The translations under genes and the position numbers were made by a program. Under the pieces are notes generated by a model. The model worked only from the letters and a program-made list of their open reading frames with translations. It was not told where the DNA came from and made no database searches. From contig NZ_JAHKRN010000009.1 of NCBI RefSeq assembly GCF_019396385.1, forward strand, positions 62,001 to 126,000: 64,000 bases of DNA, in the 5' to 3' direction. The DNA comes from Nonomuraea harbinensis. Its GTDB lineage: Bacteria > Actinomycetota > Actinomycetes > Streptosporangiales > Streptosporangiaceae. Of this stretch, positions 1-7,435 are shown piece after piece (position 1 is the stretch's first letter; every line of letters starts with the position of its first letter).

Positions 1-482
1 CGGCCCGCCATCACCAGGCCCACGTCCGAGTACAGGTACGGCCCGCCCACCGGAGAGGTCACCGGCGTCGAGACCATGGCCGCCATGCGCGCGGCCGGAG
101 AGGCGTCCGGGAGCTCCAGGTCGATGCGGCGGGTGGGCTGGAAACCCGCCGTGTGCGTCAGCAGGCGGCGCAGGGTGATCCGCGGGTCGCGGCCCGGCAG
201 CCAGGCCGCCACCGGCTCGTCCAGGCCCAGCACGCCCTCCTCGGCCAGCGACAGGACGGCGGCCGTGGTGAACAGCTTGCTGATCGAGGCCAGGTCGAAG
301 ACGGCCTCGCGGCTCGCGGGCGGCCTGTACTCGGCGAGCGTGAACGCGGCGTCCCGGTAGCGCACCAGCTCGCCGGCGGCCGAGGCCGCCACGACCGCGC
401 CGTCCACGGCGATCAGCGCGACAGCCGCCGGGCACACCCCCGGCACGGCCTCCGCCAAGATCGCGTCCAGCCGATCGGACAT
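1..482 (-). CDS. Serine hydrolase of the beta-lactamase/AmiE family (3' part missing)
   Basis: Only the first 160 codons lie in the window; the gene runs off the left edge. The ATG at 482 opens a protein with the SxxK nucleophile motif (SISK, after VFDLA) followed by the helix FTTAAVLSLAEEG and the LLTHTAG block, and the YSD tripeptide near the edge that takes the Y-x-N position. This is the class C beta-lactamase/esterase fold. No signal peptide is visible, so the product should be cytoplasmic. In Bacillus subtilis the muropeptide-rescue operon pairs such a hydrolase (AmiE, an N-acetylmuramoyl-L-alanine amidase) with MurQ and NamZ, and here it is also followed by MurQ and NamZ. An AmiE-like role is therefore likely by context. 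A general esterase or D-aminopeptidase is the alternative. Confidence 0.85.
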   Translation of the reverse strand, partial: MSDRLDAILAEAVPGVCPAAVALIAVDGAVVAASAAGELVRYRDAAFTLAEYRPPASREAVFDLASISKLFTTAAVLSLAEEGVLGLDEPVAAWLPGRDPRITLRRLLTHTAGFQPTRRIDLELPDASPAARMAAMVSTPVTSPVGGPYLYSDVGLVMAG

Positions 483-545
483 CCTCTAGCCCCCCGTACG
501 TCGAATGAACCCAAACCCAGGACCCCCCGAGTCGACAGATCCCCG

Positions 546-1445
546 TCAGCCGCTCAGCGCGTCGCTGAGCCGCTCCCCGTGGGAACGCAGCAGCGCGCGG
601 GCGCCCTCCGCGTCCAGCTTGTGCCTGATCATCAGCACCGCCACCTTGGCCTGCCCGCCCGCCTCGGCCAGCGCCCGGCCGGCCGCCTCGTGGCCCGCCC
701 CGGTGATGTCGCTGACCATGCGCACCGCGCGCGAGGCCAGCTTGCTGTTCATCGCCGACATCTCGATCATCTGGTTGCCGTACGTGCGGCCGAGCCGGAC
801 CATCGAGATCGTCGAGATCATGTTGAGCACCAGCTTCTGGGCCGTACCCGCCTTGAGCCGGGTGGAGCCCGTCACCACCTCGGGGCCCACCACGACCTCG
901 ATCGGGTGCTCGGCGGCGGCCGACAGCGGCGCGCCCTCGTTGCACGACAGGCTGACGGTGAGCGCCTCCCGGCGGCCCGCCTCCGCCAGCGCCCCCAGCA
1001 CGAAAGGGGCGCGCCCGCTGGCCGAGACGCCCACCACCGAGTCGAGGGGGCCCACTTCCAGCTCCGCCAGGGCGGCGGCGCCCGCGTCCGCGTCGTCCTC
1101 GGCGCCCTCGACCGAGCGGGTGAGCGCTTCATGACCGCCCGCGATGACGCCCTGGACCAGCTCCGGGTCGGTGCCGAAGGTCGGCGGGCACTCGGACGCG
1201 TCCAGCACGGCCAGCCGGCCCGACGTGCCCGCGCCGACGTACAGCAGCCTGCCGCCCTTGCCCATCCGCTCGGCGATCGCGTCGATCGCGTCGGAGATGG
1301 CCGGGATGGCGAGGGCCACGGCCGCCGGCACCGCGGCGTCGGCCTCGTTCATCAGTCGGGCGATCTGCAGCGTCGGCAGCCGGTCGATCTGGCTGTAACG
1401 GGGATCGCTCTGCTCGGTGGACGGCTCTGGTAGCGGATCAATCAT
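546..1445 (-). CDS. murQ: N-acetylmuramic acid 6-phosphate etherase
   Basis: MurQ cleaves the lactyl ether of MurNAc-6-phosphate, giving GlcNAc-6-phosphate and D-lactate, in the cytoplasm during cell-wall recycling. The 299-residue protein has the family start block (STEQSDPRY, then LPTLQIARLMNEAD), the SIS sugar-phosphate site YVGAGTSGRLAVLDASECPP and the second acidic block VEGAEDDADAG, which supply the two catalytic glutamates known from Escherichia coli MurQ. Length is normal for the family. The ATG at 1445 is chosen; an in-frame GTG at 1460 is possible and the ribosome site does not settle it. It is divergent from namZ across 57 bases and lies upstream of the AmiE-like gene on the same strand. 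No MurNAc kinase is visible in the window. Confidence 0.93.
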   Translation of the reverse strand: MIDPLPEPSTEQSDPRYSQIDRLPTLQIARLMNEADAAVPAAVALAIPAISDAIDAIAERMGKGGRLLYVGAGTSGRLAVLDASECPPTFGTDPELVQGVIAGGHEALTRSVEGAEDDADAGAAALAELEVGPLDSVVGVSASGRAPFVLGALAEAGRREALTVSLSCNEGAPLSAAAEHPIEVVVGPEVVTGSTRLKAGTAQKLVLNMISTISMVRLGRTYGNQMIEMSAMNSKLASRAVRMVSDITGAGHEAAGRALAEAGGQAKVAVLMIRHKLDAEGARALLRSHGERLSDALSG

Positions 1446-1475
1446 GACGCTAATTTCCACCCTCTACTTCTCTCT

Positions 1476-1490
1476 TGTAAATATCTTTCA
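1476..1490. promoter_or_regulatory. Imperfect palindrome between murQ and namZ, candidate operator
   Basis: The 57-base divergent gap is strikingly AT-rich for this genome and contains TGTAAATATCTTTCA, whose ends are symmetric (TGnAA...TTnCA). The position suits an operator controlling both genes, for example by a MurR/RpiR-type repressor, but no such regulator gene is in the window and the motif assignment is my inference. Confidence 0.35.
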
Positions 1491-1502
1491 GACAATGGGT
1501 TC

Positions 1503-2615
1503 ATGTCATACGTACGCACCGGAGCCGAACGGCTGGCCGCGGATCCGTCGCTGGCCGGCGGGACGCGCCTCGGCCTCATCACCAACCCCACCGGGGTCCT
1601 GCCCGATCTGACCCCCACCGCTGACGCGCTGCTGGCGGCCGGAGTGCCGCTGACGGCGCTGTTCGGCCCCGAGCACGGCGTCCGCGGCACCGCGCAGGCC
1701 GGCTTCAGCGAGGGCGACGCGGTGGACGCCAGGACCGGGCTGCCGGTATACGACACGCACAAGATTGAGGGCGAGGCGCTGGACGAGCTGGTGGAGCGCT
1801 CCGGCGTGGACACGCTGGTGTTCGACATCGCGGACGTGGGCGCCCGCTTCTACACCTACGTCTGGACGATGTACGACCTGCTCGCCTCGGCCGCCCGGCT
1901 GGGCCTGCGGTTCGTCGTGCTGGACCGGCCGAACCCGCTCGGCGGGACCGTCACCGAGGGCCCGCCGCTCGACCCGGCGTTCGCCAGCTTCGTGGGCCGC
2001 TTCCCGCTGCCGCTGCGCCACGGCAGGACCGCGGGGGAGCTGGCCACGCTGTTCGGCTTCGACGCCGACCTGCGCGTGGTCACCATGGACGGCTGGCGGC
2101 GCGACATGACGTTCGCCGCCACCGGCCTGCCCTGGGTGATGCCGTCGGTCAACATGCCCACCCCCGACACCGCGCTCGTCTACCCGGGGACCGGGCTGTT
2201 CGAGGGCACGAACTTCTCCGAGGGCCGCGGCACCACCCGGCCATTCGAGCTCGTCGGCGCCCCCTACGCCGACGAGCGGTTCGCCCCCGCGCTGGCCGCG
2301 CTCGGCCTGCCCGGCGTGCGGTTCAGGGAGACGTGGTTCACGCCCACCTTCCACAAGCACGCCGGCCTGCCGGTACGGGGAGTCCAGCTGCACGTGCACG
2401 ACCCGGAGGCGTTCCGGCCGGTGCTGACCGGGGTGAGCATGCTGCACGTGGCGCGCACGCTCTACCCGGGGCACCTGGAGTGGCGGGGGCCGGAGCAGTT
2501 CATGGACCACCTGTGGGGGTCCGGCAGCCTGACCAGGTGCCTGGACGCCGGGGAGGATCCGCGCGGCCTGTGCGCCGAGCCCGCTCCCCCTGACGGACCT
2601 CTCCTCTACGGCTGA
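1503..2615 (+). CDS. namZ: Exo-beta-N-acetylmuramidase NamZ family (DUF1343)
   Basis: NamZ removes MurNAc from the non-reducing end of peptidoglycan fragments. The 370-residue protein has the DUF1343 blocks in order: GLITNPTGV, FGPEHGVRGTAQAG, VFDIADVGARFYTYVWTM, VLDRPNPLGG, PSVNMPTPDTALVYPG and EGTNFSEGRGTTRPFELVGAPY. It starts directly with the mature domain: the ATG at 1503 is followed by SYVRTGAERL with no signal peptide, whereas B. subtilis NamZ is exported. A cytoplasmic enzyme would need imported muro-oligosaccharides, which fits the ABC importer encoded just downstream on the other strand. The divergent neighbour murQ would use the released MurNAc after phosphorylation. Confidence 0.9.
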   Translation: MSYVRTGAERLAADPSLAGGTRLGLITNPTGVLPDLTPTADALLAAGVPLTALFGPEHGVRGTAQAGFSEGDAVDARTGLPVYDTHKIEGEALDELVERSGVDTLVFDIADVGARFYTYVWTMYDLLASAARLGLRFVVLDRPNPLGGTVTEGPPLDPAFASFVGRFPLPLRHGRTAGELATLFGFDADLRVVTMDGWRRDMTFAATGLPWVMPSVNMPTPDTALVYPGTGLFEGTNFSEGRGTTRPFELVGAPYADERFAPALAALGLPGVRFRETWFTPTFHKHAGLPVRGVQLHVHDPEAFRPVLTGVSMLHVARTLYPGHLEWRGPEQFMDHLWGSGSLTRCLDAGEDPRGLCAEPAPPDGPLLYG

Positions 2616-2617
2616 CT

Positions 2618-3526
2618 TCACGCCAGTTCGCGCCCGTACAGCCAGAAGACGCGCTCGGCGCGGGCGCCGACGGCGCGCGCGTAGAACCGCAGCGGGCCGA
2701 CCCAGCCGATCTGGGCGGTCCGCTGCCCGGCCGCGCGCATGTCGGCCAGGCAGAGCCGGAGCAGCACCCGGCCCAGGCCGGTGCCGCGGGCCTCGGGCGC
2801 GGTGCCCATCGGCCCGAACCAGGACGGGCGGGTGCCCCAGGCGGCGAAGGCCAGCACGCGGCCGTCGCGCTCGGCGTAGTGCAGGCCGGAGGCGTTGACG
2901 GCCTCCCAGGCCCAGGCGTCGTTCCAGTGCTCGCGGGCGAACTCCGCCACCCGGCCCCGGTCGCCGCCGGCCGCGCGGACCTCGATGCCGATCTTGGCCA
3001 GGCGCTCCACGTCGGCCCGCACGTCCAGGCCGGTGTCCAGGCCGGTGTCCAGGCCCGCGGTCATGTTCCAGGCCGTGCGGTCGAGCTCGTAGCCGAGGCT
3101 CTCGGCCAGGCAGGCGGCGGGCGTGTAGCGCACGTCGATGCCGGGCCAGGCGTAGCAGGGCGGGTTCCCGGCCAGGCGGACCCGGCGGGCGCCCTGGCCG
3201 CGCAGCCACTCCTCGGCCGCGCGCAGCAGCGCCCGGCCGCCGCCCAGCCCCTGGTGATCGGGGTGTACGGCGATGAGGTCGACGTGGCCGACAGCCGGGT
3301 CGGCGGTGGACATCGACGCCATGGCGAGGCCGCCGCCGGTCACCAGCGCGGCCCAGCGGCGGTTGGCCGGCGGCGCGGCCAGCCTCTCCACCAGTGCCCC
3401 GGCCTCCTCCGCGTCATGGACGAGCGCCGCCCGCGCCACCTCGGCGGCCCGCGCCAGATCGGCGCCGCGCAGCTTGCGCAGCACCCGGACCTCGCCTGTC
3501 TCCGGGCCGGTGGGGTGGGAGGTCAC
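2618..3526 (-). CDS. Tandem GNAT-family N-acetyltransferase
   Basis: This 302-residue protein has two GNAT folds. The first carries the acetyl-CoA loop as HPDHQGLGGGRALLRAAEEWL (about residues 95-115), the second as APEARGTGLGRVLLRLCL (about 245-262). A linker with the microrepeat GLDTGLDTGLD joins them. The substrate is not evident. The GTG start at 3526 lies 1 base after the stop of the upstream ATPase gene, so it is the last gene of the ABC importer operon. Coupling to the transporter and closeness to namZ and murQ suggest it may acetylate an imported sugar or peptide, but this is inference. It converges on namZ with 2 bases between the stops. Confidence 0.8.
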   Translation of the reverse strand: MTSHPTGPETGEVRVLRKLRGADLARAAEVARAALVHDAEEAGALVERLAAPPANRRWAALVTGGGLAMASMSTADPAVGHVDLIAVHPDHQGLGGGRALLRAAEEWLRGQGARRVRLAGNPPCYAWPGIDVRYTPAACLAESLGYELDRTAWNMTAGLDTGLDTGLDVRADVERLAKIGIEVRAAGGDRGRVAEFAREHWNDAWAWEAVNASGLHYAERDGRVLAFAAWGTRPSWFGPMGTAPEARGTGLGRVLLRLCLADMRAAGQRTAQIGWVGPLRFYARAVGARAERVFWLYGRELA

Positions 3527-3527
3527 C

Positions 3528-4538
3528 TCACACCTCGCTCATCGGGCGGGCCACGACGCTGCGCCGCTCCGGGTAGAAGCAGGCGTGTTCCTGCGGGATG
3601 CCCTCCGTCACCTGCAGCAGGGGGCGCTCGTCGGCGCAGCGCTCGCCGCGGAACGGGCAGCGCGGCGCGAACAGGCAGCCCGACTCGTCCTGCCCGGCCT
3701 CCATCGACTCCACCGGCGTCACCGGCTGCTCGCCCGGCCGCTCCAGGCCGTGCAGCACCGGGATCGCCGACAGCAGCGACTGCGTGTACGGATGCACCGG
3801 GTCGGCGATCACCGTGTCCACCGGCCCCCGCTCCACGACCTGACCCCGGTAGATCACGTACAGCTCGCCGTCGTCGCCGATGTAGCGCGAGGTGGCCACG
3901 TCGTGGGTGATGAACAGCACCGCCACCCCGAGCCGCTCGCGCAGGTCCTTCAGCAGCGCCAGGATGCCCAGCCGGAGCGAGACGTCGATCATCGACACGG
4001 CCTCGTCGGCGACCAGCATCTCCGGGTCCACGGTCAGCGCCCGCGCGATGACCACGCGCTGCCGCATGCCGCCCGAGAGCTGGTGCGGGTAGCGGGCCAG
4101 CACGCTGCCCGGGTCCAGCCCGACCATCGACAGCACCTCGGCGGCCCGCTCCTCGATCCACGCCTTGGACCGCCCGGTCTGCTTGGCGCGCAGGGTGAGC
4201 GGGGCGTTCAGCGTCTGGTGGATGGTGCGGGTCGGGTTCAGCGCCGAGTACGGGTCCTGGTGGATCAGCTGGATCTTGCGGAAGTGCGGCTGGCGCTGCT
4301 TGGGCTTCAGCGACGACATGGGCACGCCGTCCAGCGTAAGCTCGCCCTCGTCGTAGGTCTCCAGGCCGGCGATGATCCGGCCCAGCGTCGTCTTGCCGCA
4401 CCCGGACTCGCCGATGAACGAGGCCGCGCCGCCCTTGGGGATGGCGAAGTCCACCCCGCGCAGCGCCCGCACCTCGCGTGCGCCGAGCACGTTGCCGCGC
4501 TGCTTGAAGGTCTTGACGATGCCTTCTCCGGTGATCAC
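3528..4538 (-). CDS. ABC importer ATP-binding subunit, DppF/OppF type
   Basis: This is the second ATPase of an oligopeptide-type importer (336 residues). It has Walker A GESGCGKTT, the signature LSGGMRQRVVIARAL, Walker B ending VADEAVSMID and the OppF C-terminal cysteine cluster CLFAPRCPFRGERC...HAC that usually binds an Fe-S cluster. The start is the GTG at 4538, overlapping the stop of the preceding ATPase as GTGA; a longer upstream reading has no family similarity. The DEAVSMIDVSLRLGIL version of Walker B, with Ala where most family members have Pro, resembles importers for beta-linked oligosaccharides rather than peptides. That reading is from memory of the family. Confidence 0.9.
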   Translation of the reverse strand: MITGEGIVKTFKQRGNVLGAREVRALRGVDFAIPKGGAASFIGESGCGKTTLGRIIAGLETYDEGELTLDGVPMSSLKPKQRQPHFRKIQLIHQDPYSALNPTRTIHQTLNAPLTLRAKQTGRSKAWIEERAAEVLSMVGLDPGSVLARYPHQLSGGMRQRVVIARALTVDPEMLVADEAVSMIDVSLRLGILALLKDLRERLGVAVLFITHDVATSRYIGDDGELYVIYRGQVVERGPVDTVIADPVHPYTQSLLSAIPVLHGLERPGEQPVTPVESMEAGQDESGCLFAPRCPFRGERCADERPLLQVTEGIPQEHACFYPERRSVVARPMSEV

Positions 4539-5521
4539 GCGTGCTCCCTCACCTTCACCGCGTGGCAGGCCACGATCCGGTCCCCGTGCGCGACGGCCGC
4601 CGGGTCGTCGGTGTCGCAGACGTCCATCCGCAGCTCGCACCGGTCCCTGAACACGCAGCCCCGCTCGGGCACGGTCGTCAGCGTCGGCGGCCGGCCGGGC
4701 AGCGCCCGCGCCTCGGCGATGTCGCCGGTCAGCCTGGGGATGGCCCTGATCAGGCCCTTGGTGTAGGGGTGGCGGGGGTCGCCGAGCACCTGCCTGGTCG
4801 GCCCCTGCTCGACCAGCCTGCCGCCGTACATGACCGCGAGCCGGTCGGCGACCTCGGCCACCACCCCGATGTCGTGGGTGATCACCAGCGTGGTGAGGCC
4901 GCGTTCGGCGTGCACCTCACGGACGATCTTCAGGATGTTCGCCTGGGTGATCATGTCGAGCGCGGTGGTCGGCTCGTCCAGCACCACCAGGTGGGCGTTG
5001 AGCACCAGCGCCAGCATGATGCCGACGCGCTGGCGCATGCCGCCCGACAGCTCGTGCTGGTGCGAGTCGAGCACCCGCGCCCCGTCCAGGCCCATCCGGC
5101 CGAGCAGCTCCCTGGCGTCGCGGACCAGGCCGCGCAGGTCCTCCACGCCGTGCGAGCGGCCCAGGTCGAGCACCTGCTTGCCGACCGTCTTGAGCGGGTT
5201 GAGGGAGTTCTGGGCGGCCTGGAAGACGTACCCGACGTGCTTGCCGCGCGCCTTGCGCAGCTCCTCGCCGCGCAGCCCGACCACGTCGCCGAGCCCGTCG
5301 ATGTCCACGCTGCCCGCCGCGATGCGGCCGGGCGGCTGCACCGCGTTCAGCAGCGACAGCGCCAGCGTCGACTTGCCCGAGCCGGACTCCCCGACGATGC
5401 CGGTGATCGTACCGGGCTCCAGCGTCAGCGCCACGTCCCGTACGGCGGGCAGCTCGCCCGCGGGTGTCTTGTAGACGACCGTCAGGCCGTCGATGCGCAC
5501 TCCCGGCGCTTGTCCTGGCAC
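4535..5521 (-). CDS. ABC importer ATP-binding subunit, DppD/OppD type
   Basis: This is the first ATPase of the importer (328 residues), with Walker A GESGSGKST, signature LSGGMRQRVGIMLAL, Walker B VVLDEPTTALD, the H-loop VITHDIGV and the C-terminal oligopeptide-transporter domain HPYTKGLIRAIP...CVFRDRCELRMDVC. The GTG start at 5521 has GAGGAG about 6 bases upstream. It follows the permease gene after 2 bases and overlaps the next ATPase by 4, so the two ATPases are translationally coupled and should form a heterodimer. Confidence 0.92.
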   Translation of the reverse strand: MPGQAPGVRIDGLTVVYKTPAGELPAVRDVALTLEPGTITGIVGESGSGKSTLALSLLNAVQPPGRIAAGSVDIDGLGDVVGLRGEELRKARGKHVGYVFQAAQNSLNPLKTVGKQVLDLGRSHGVEDLRGLVRDARELLGRMGLDGARVLDSHQHELSGGMRQRVGIMLALVLNAHLVVLDEPTTALDMITQANILKIVREVHAERGLTTLVITHDIGVVAEVADRLAVMYGGRLVEQGPTRQVLGDPRHPYTKGLIRAIPRLTGDIAEARALPGRPPTLTTVPERGCVFRDRCELRMDVCDTDDPAAVAHGDRIVACHAVKVREHA

Positions 5522-5523
5522 TC

Positions 5524-6426
5524 CTACTCCTCACGCAGCCGGGGGTTGAAGATCTCGTCCATGGCGTCGACCACGAGCACGATGCCGAGCGTGAGCAGCA
5601 GGATCGCCAGCAGCGGCGCCAGCATGTACGGCAGCGCGGCGGTCGTGGTCAGGGCCCCGCCGCCGAACACGGACAGGTTGAGCATGACGCCCCAGTTGTC
5701 CGCCTCGTACGGGAGCACGCCCAGGAAGAACAGGCCCACCTGCGCGTACACGGCGCCGGTGACCGCGATGAGCATGTTCATCGCGATGTACGGGGCCATG
5801 CTCGGCAGCAGCTCCTTGCCCACGATGTGGGTGGTGGACAGGCCGAGCCCGCGCGCCGCCTCGATGAAGCCGCGCTCGCGCAGCGACAGCGTCTGCGAGC
5901 GCACCGCCCGCGCCACGCCGCCCCAGCCGAGCAGCCCCAGCAGCAGCCCCATCTCCAGCGCGCTGCCGAACGACCACACGGTGGAGAGCACGAGCAGCAG
6001 CGGCAGCCCGGGGATGGTCAGCTTCATGTCGGTGAGCCGCATGAGCACGGTGTCCCAGCGGCCCCGCTTGAAGCCGGAGAACAGCCCGATCGCGGTGCCG
6101 AGCACGACCGTGATCACCGCGGTGACCAGCGCGCTCAGCAGCACGTACCGGGAACCGGTGATCACCTGGGCGAGCACGTCGCGGCCCTGCCCGTCGGTGC
6201 CGAACCAGTGCTCGGCGCTCATCGGCGCGTACAGCTGACTCGTGTCGCGCGGCAGCACCTCGGGGTAGAACATCGGCCCGAACACGCCCATGAACGTGAA
6301 GCCGAGCACGATGACGGCGCCGACCAGGCGGCTGGGCTTGCGCTTCATCACCCGCCAGACGCCGCGCCAGAAGTTGCGGCGCATGGTCGCCGCCGTGCTG
6401 GTGGTCTCCAGGATCGCGCTGCTCAC
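5524..6426 (-). CDS. ABC importer permease, DppC type
   Basis: Inner-membrane subunit of 300 residues. The N-terminal OppC-type segment (RPSRLVGAVIVLGFTFMGV) is followed by a periplasmic loop with HWFGTDGQGRDVLAQVI, typical of DppC, and the EAA coupling motif around EAARGLGLSTTHIVGKELLP. About six membrane spans are visible. The GTG start overlaps the stop of the upstream permease gene as GTGA. Confidence 0.92.
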   Translation of the reverse strand: MSSAILETTSTAATMRRNFWRGVWRVMKRKPSRLVGAVIVLGFTFMGVFGPMFYPEVLPRDTSQLYAPMSAEHWFGTDGQGRDVLAQVITGSRYVLLSALVTAVITVVLGTAIGLFSGFKRGRWDTVLMRLTDMKLTIPGLPLLLVLSTVWSFGSALEMGLLLGLLGWGGVARAVRSQTLSLRERGFIEAARGLGLSTTHIVGKELLPSMAPYIAMNMLIAVTGAVYAQVGLFFLGVLPYEADNWGVMLNLSVFGGGALTTTAALPYMLAPLLAILLLTLGIVLVVDAMDEIFNPRLREE

Positions 6427-7433
6427 GCCGACGCCTCCTCACCGGAGCGGACCCGCGGGTCGATGACCGTGTAGAACAGGTCGGCCAGGATGTTGGCCAC
6501 GATGATCGCCGCCGTGATCAGCAGGAACGCGCCGCCCATCAGCGCGTAGTCGCGGTTGACGACGCTGTCGATGAGCAGGAACCCGAGCCCCGGGTAGTTG
6601 AAGATCTTCTCGATGAAGATCGCGCCACCGAACAGCAGGCCGAGCGAGAGCGCCAGGATCGTGAACAGCGGCAGGATCGCGTTGCGCGCCACGTACCTGA
6701 AGATGATCGACCGCCGCATCCCGCGCAGCTCGGCCGCCAGGATGAAGTCGTCGCCCAGCACGGTGACCACGCTCGACTTCATGGCCAGGATCCAGCCTCC
6801 GTAGCTGGCCAGCGCGTACGTCACGACAGGCAGCGTGGCGTGCTCGATCAGCGAGCCGATGTAGCCGGCGTTGAACCCGGGCTCGAACAGGATGTCGGCG
6901 GTGCCGCCCTGCGGCAGGATCGGGATCAGCGTCGTGAAGATGGCGCCCATCAGCAGCGCCAGCACGTACTGCGGCACACCGTGCAGCAGCGAGCCGGAGA
7001 TGGCCAGGAAGTCGCCGAGCTTGCCGGAGCGCTTGATGGCCGCGTACACGCCCATGATCACGCCCACCAGGAAGCTCAGCAGCGTGCCGGCCAGCACCGG
7101 TAGAACGGTCCACTTGGCGGCCTCGCCGAGCACCGAGGTCACGGGGGAGCCGGGGTGGGTGACGGACACGCCGAGGTCGAACCTGAACAGGCCCGCCATG
7201 TAGTCCGTGTACTGCTGCCACAGCGTGCCCTCGGGCAGGAATCCGTACATCACGGCCGTGGCGCGCTCGGCCGCCTCCGGCGACATGCCCTGCTCCAGCA
7301 GCTTCTGGTAGCGCGCCGCAACCGGGTCGCCGGGGATGTTGCGGACGATGAAGAAGCTGATCGTGGCGACGACGAGAATCATGACGATCCCGCGGGCCAG
7401 GTGGCCCGCGAGACGTCGTGCGATGACCGTCAT
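6423..7433 (-). CDS. ABC importer permease, DppB type
   Basis: Permease of 336 residues with the DppB N-terminus (RRLAGHLARGIVMILVVATISFFIVRNIPGDP), an internal GVPQYVLALLMGAIF segment, the EAA-like loop AELRGMRRSIIFRYVARNAILP and a terminal FNYPGLGFLLIDSVVNRDY block. The ATG at 7433 is chosen, 2 bases after the stop of the binding-protein gene; upstream in-frame codons belong to that gene in another frame. It forms the channel with the DppC-type subunit. Confidence 0.92.
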   Translation of the reverse strand: MTVIARRLAGHLARGIVMILVVATISFFIVRNIPGDPVAARYQKLLEQGMSPEAAERATAVMYGFLPEGTLWQQYTDYMAGLFRFDLGVSVTHPGSPVTSVLGEAAKWTVLPVLAGTLLSFLVGVIMGVYAAIKRSGKLGDFLAISGSLLHGVPQYVLALLMGAIFTTLIPILPQGGTADILFEPGFNAGYIGSLIEHATLPVVTYALASYGGWILAMKSSVVTVLGDDFILAAELRGMRRSIIFRYVARNAILPLFTILALSLGLLFGGAIFIEKIFNYPGLGFLLIDSVVNRDYALMGGAFLLITAAIIVANILADLFYTVIDPRVRSGEEASA

Positions 7434-7435
7434 GC

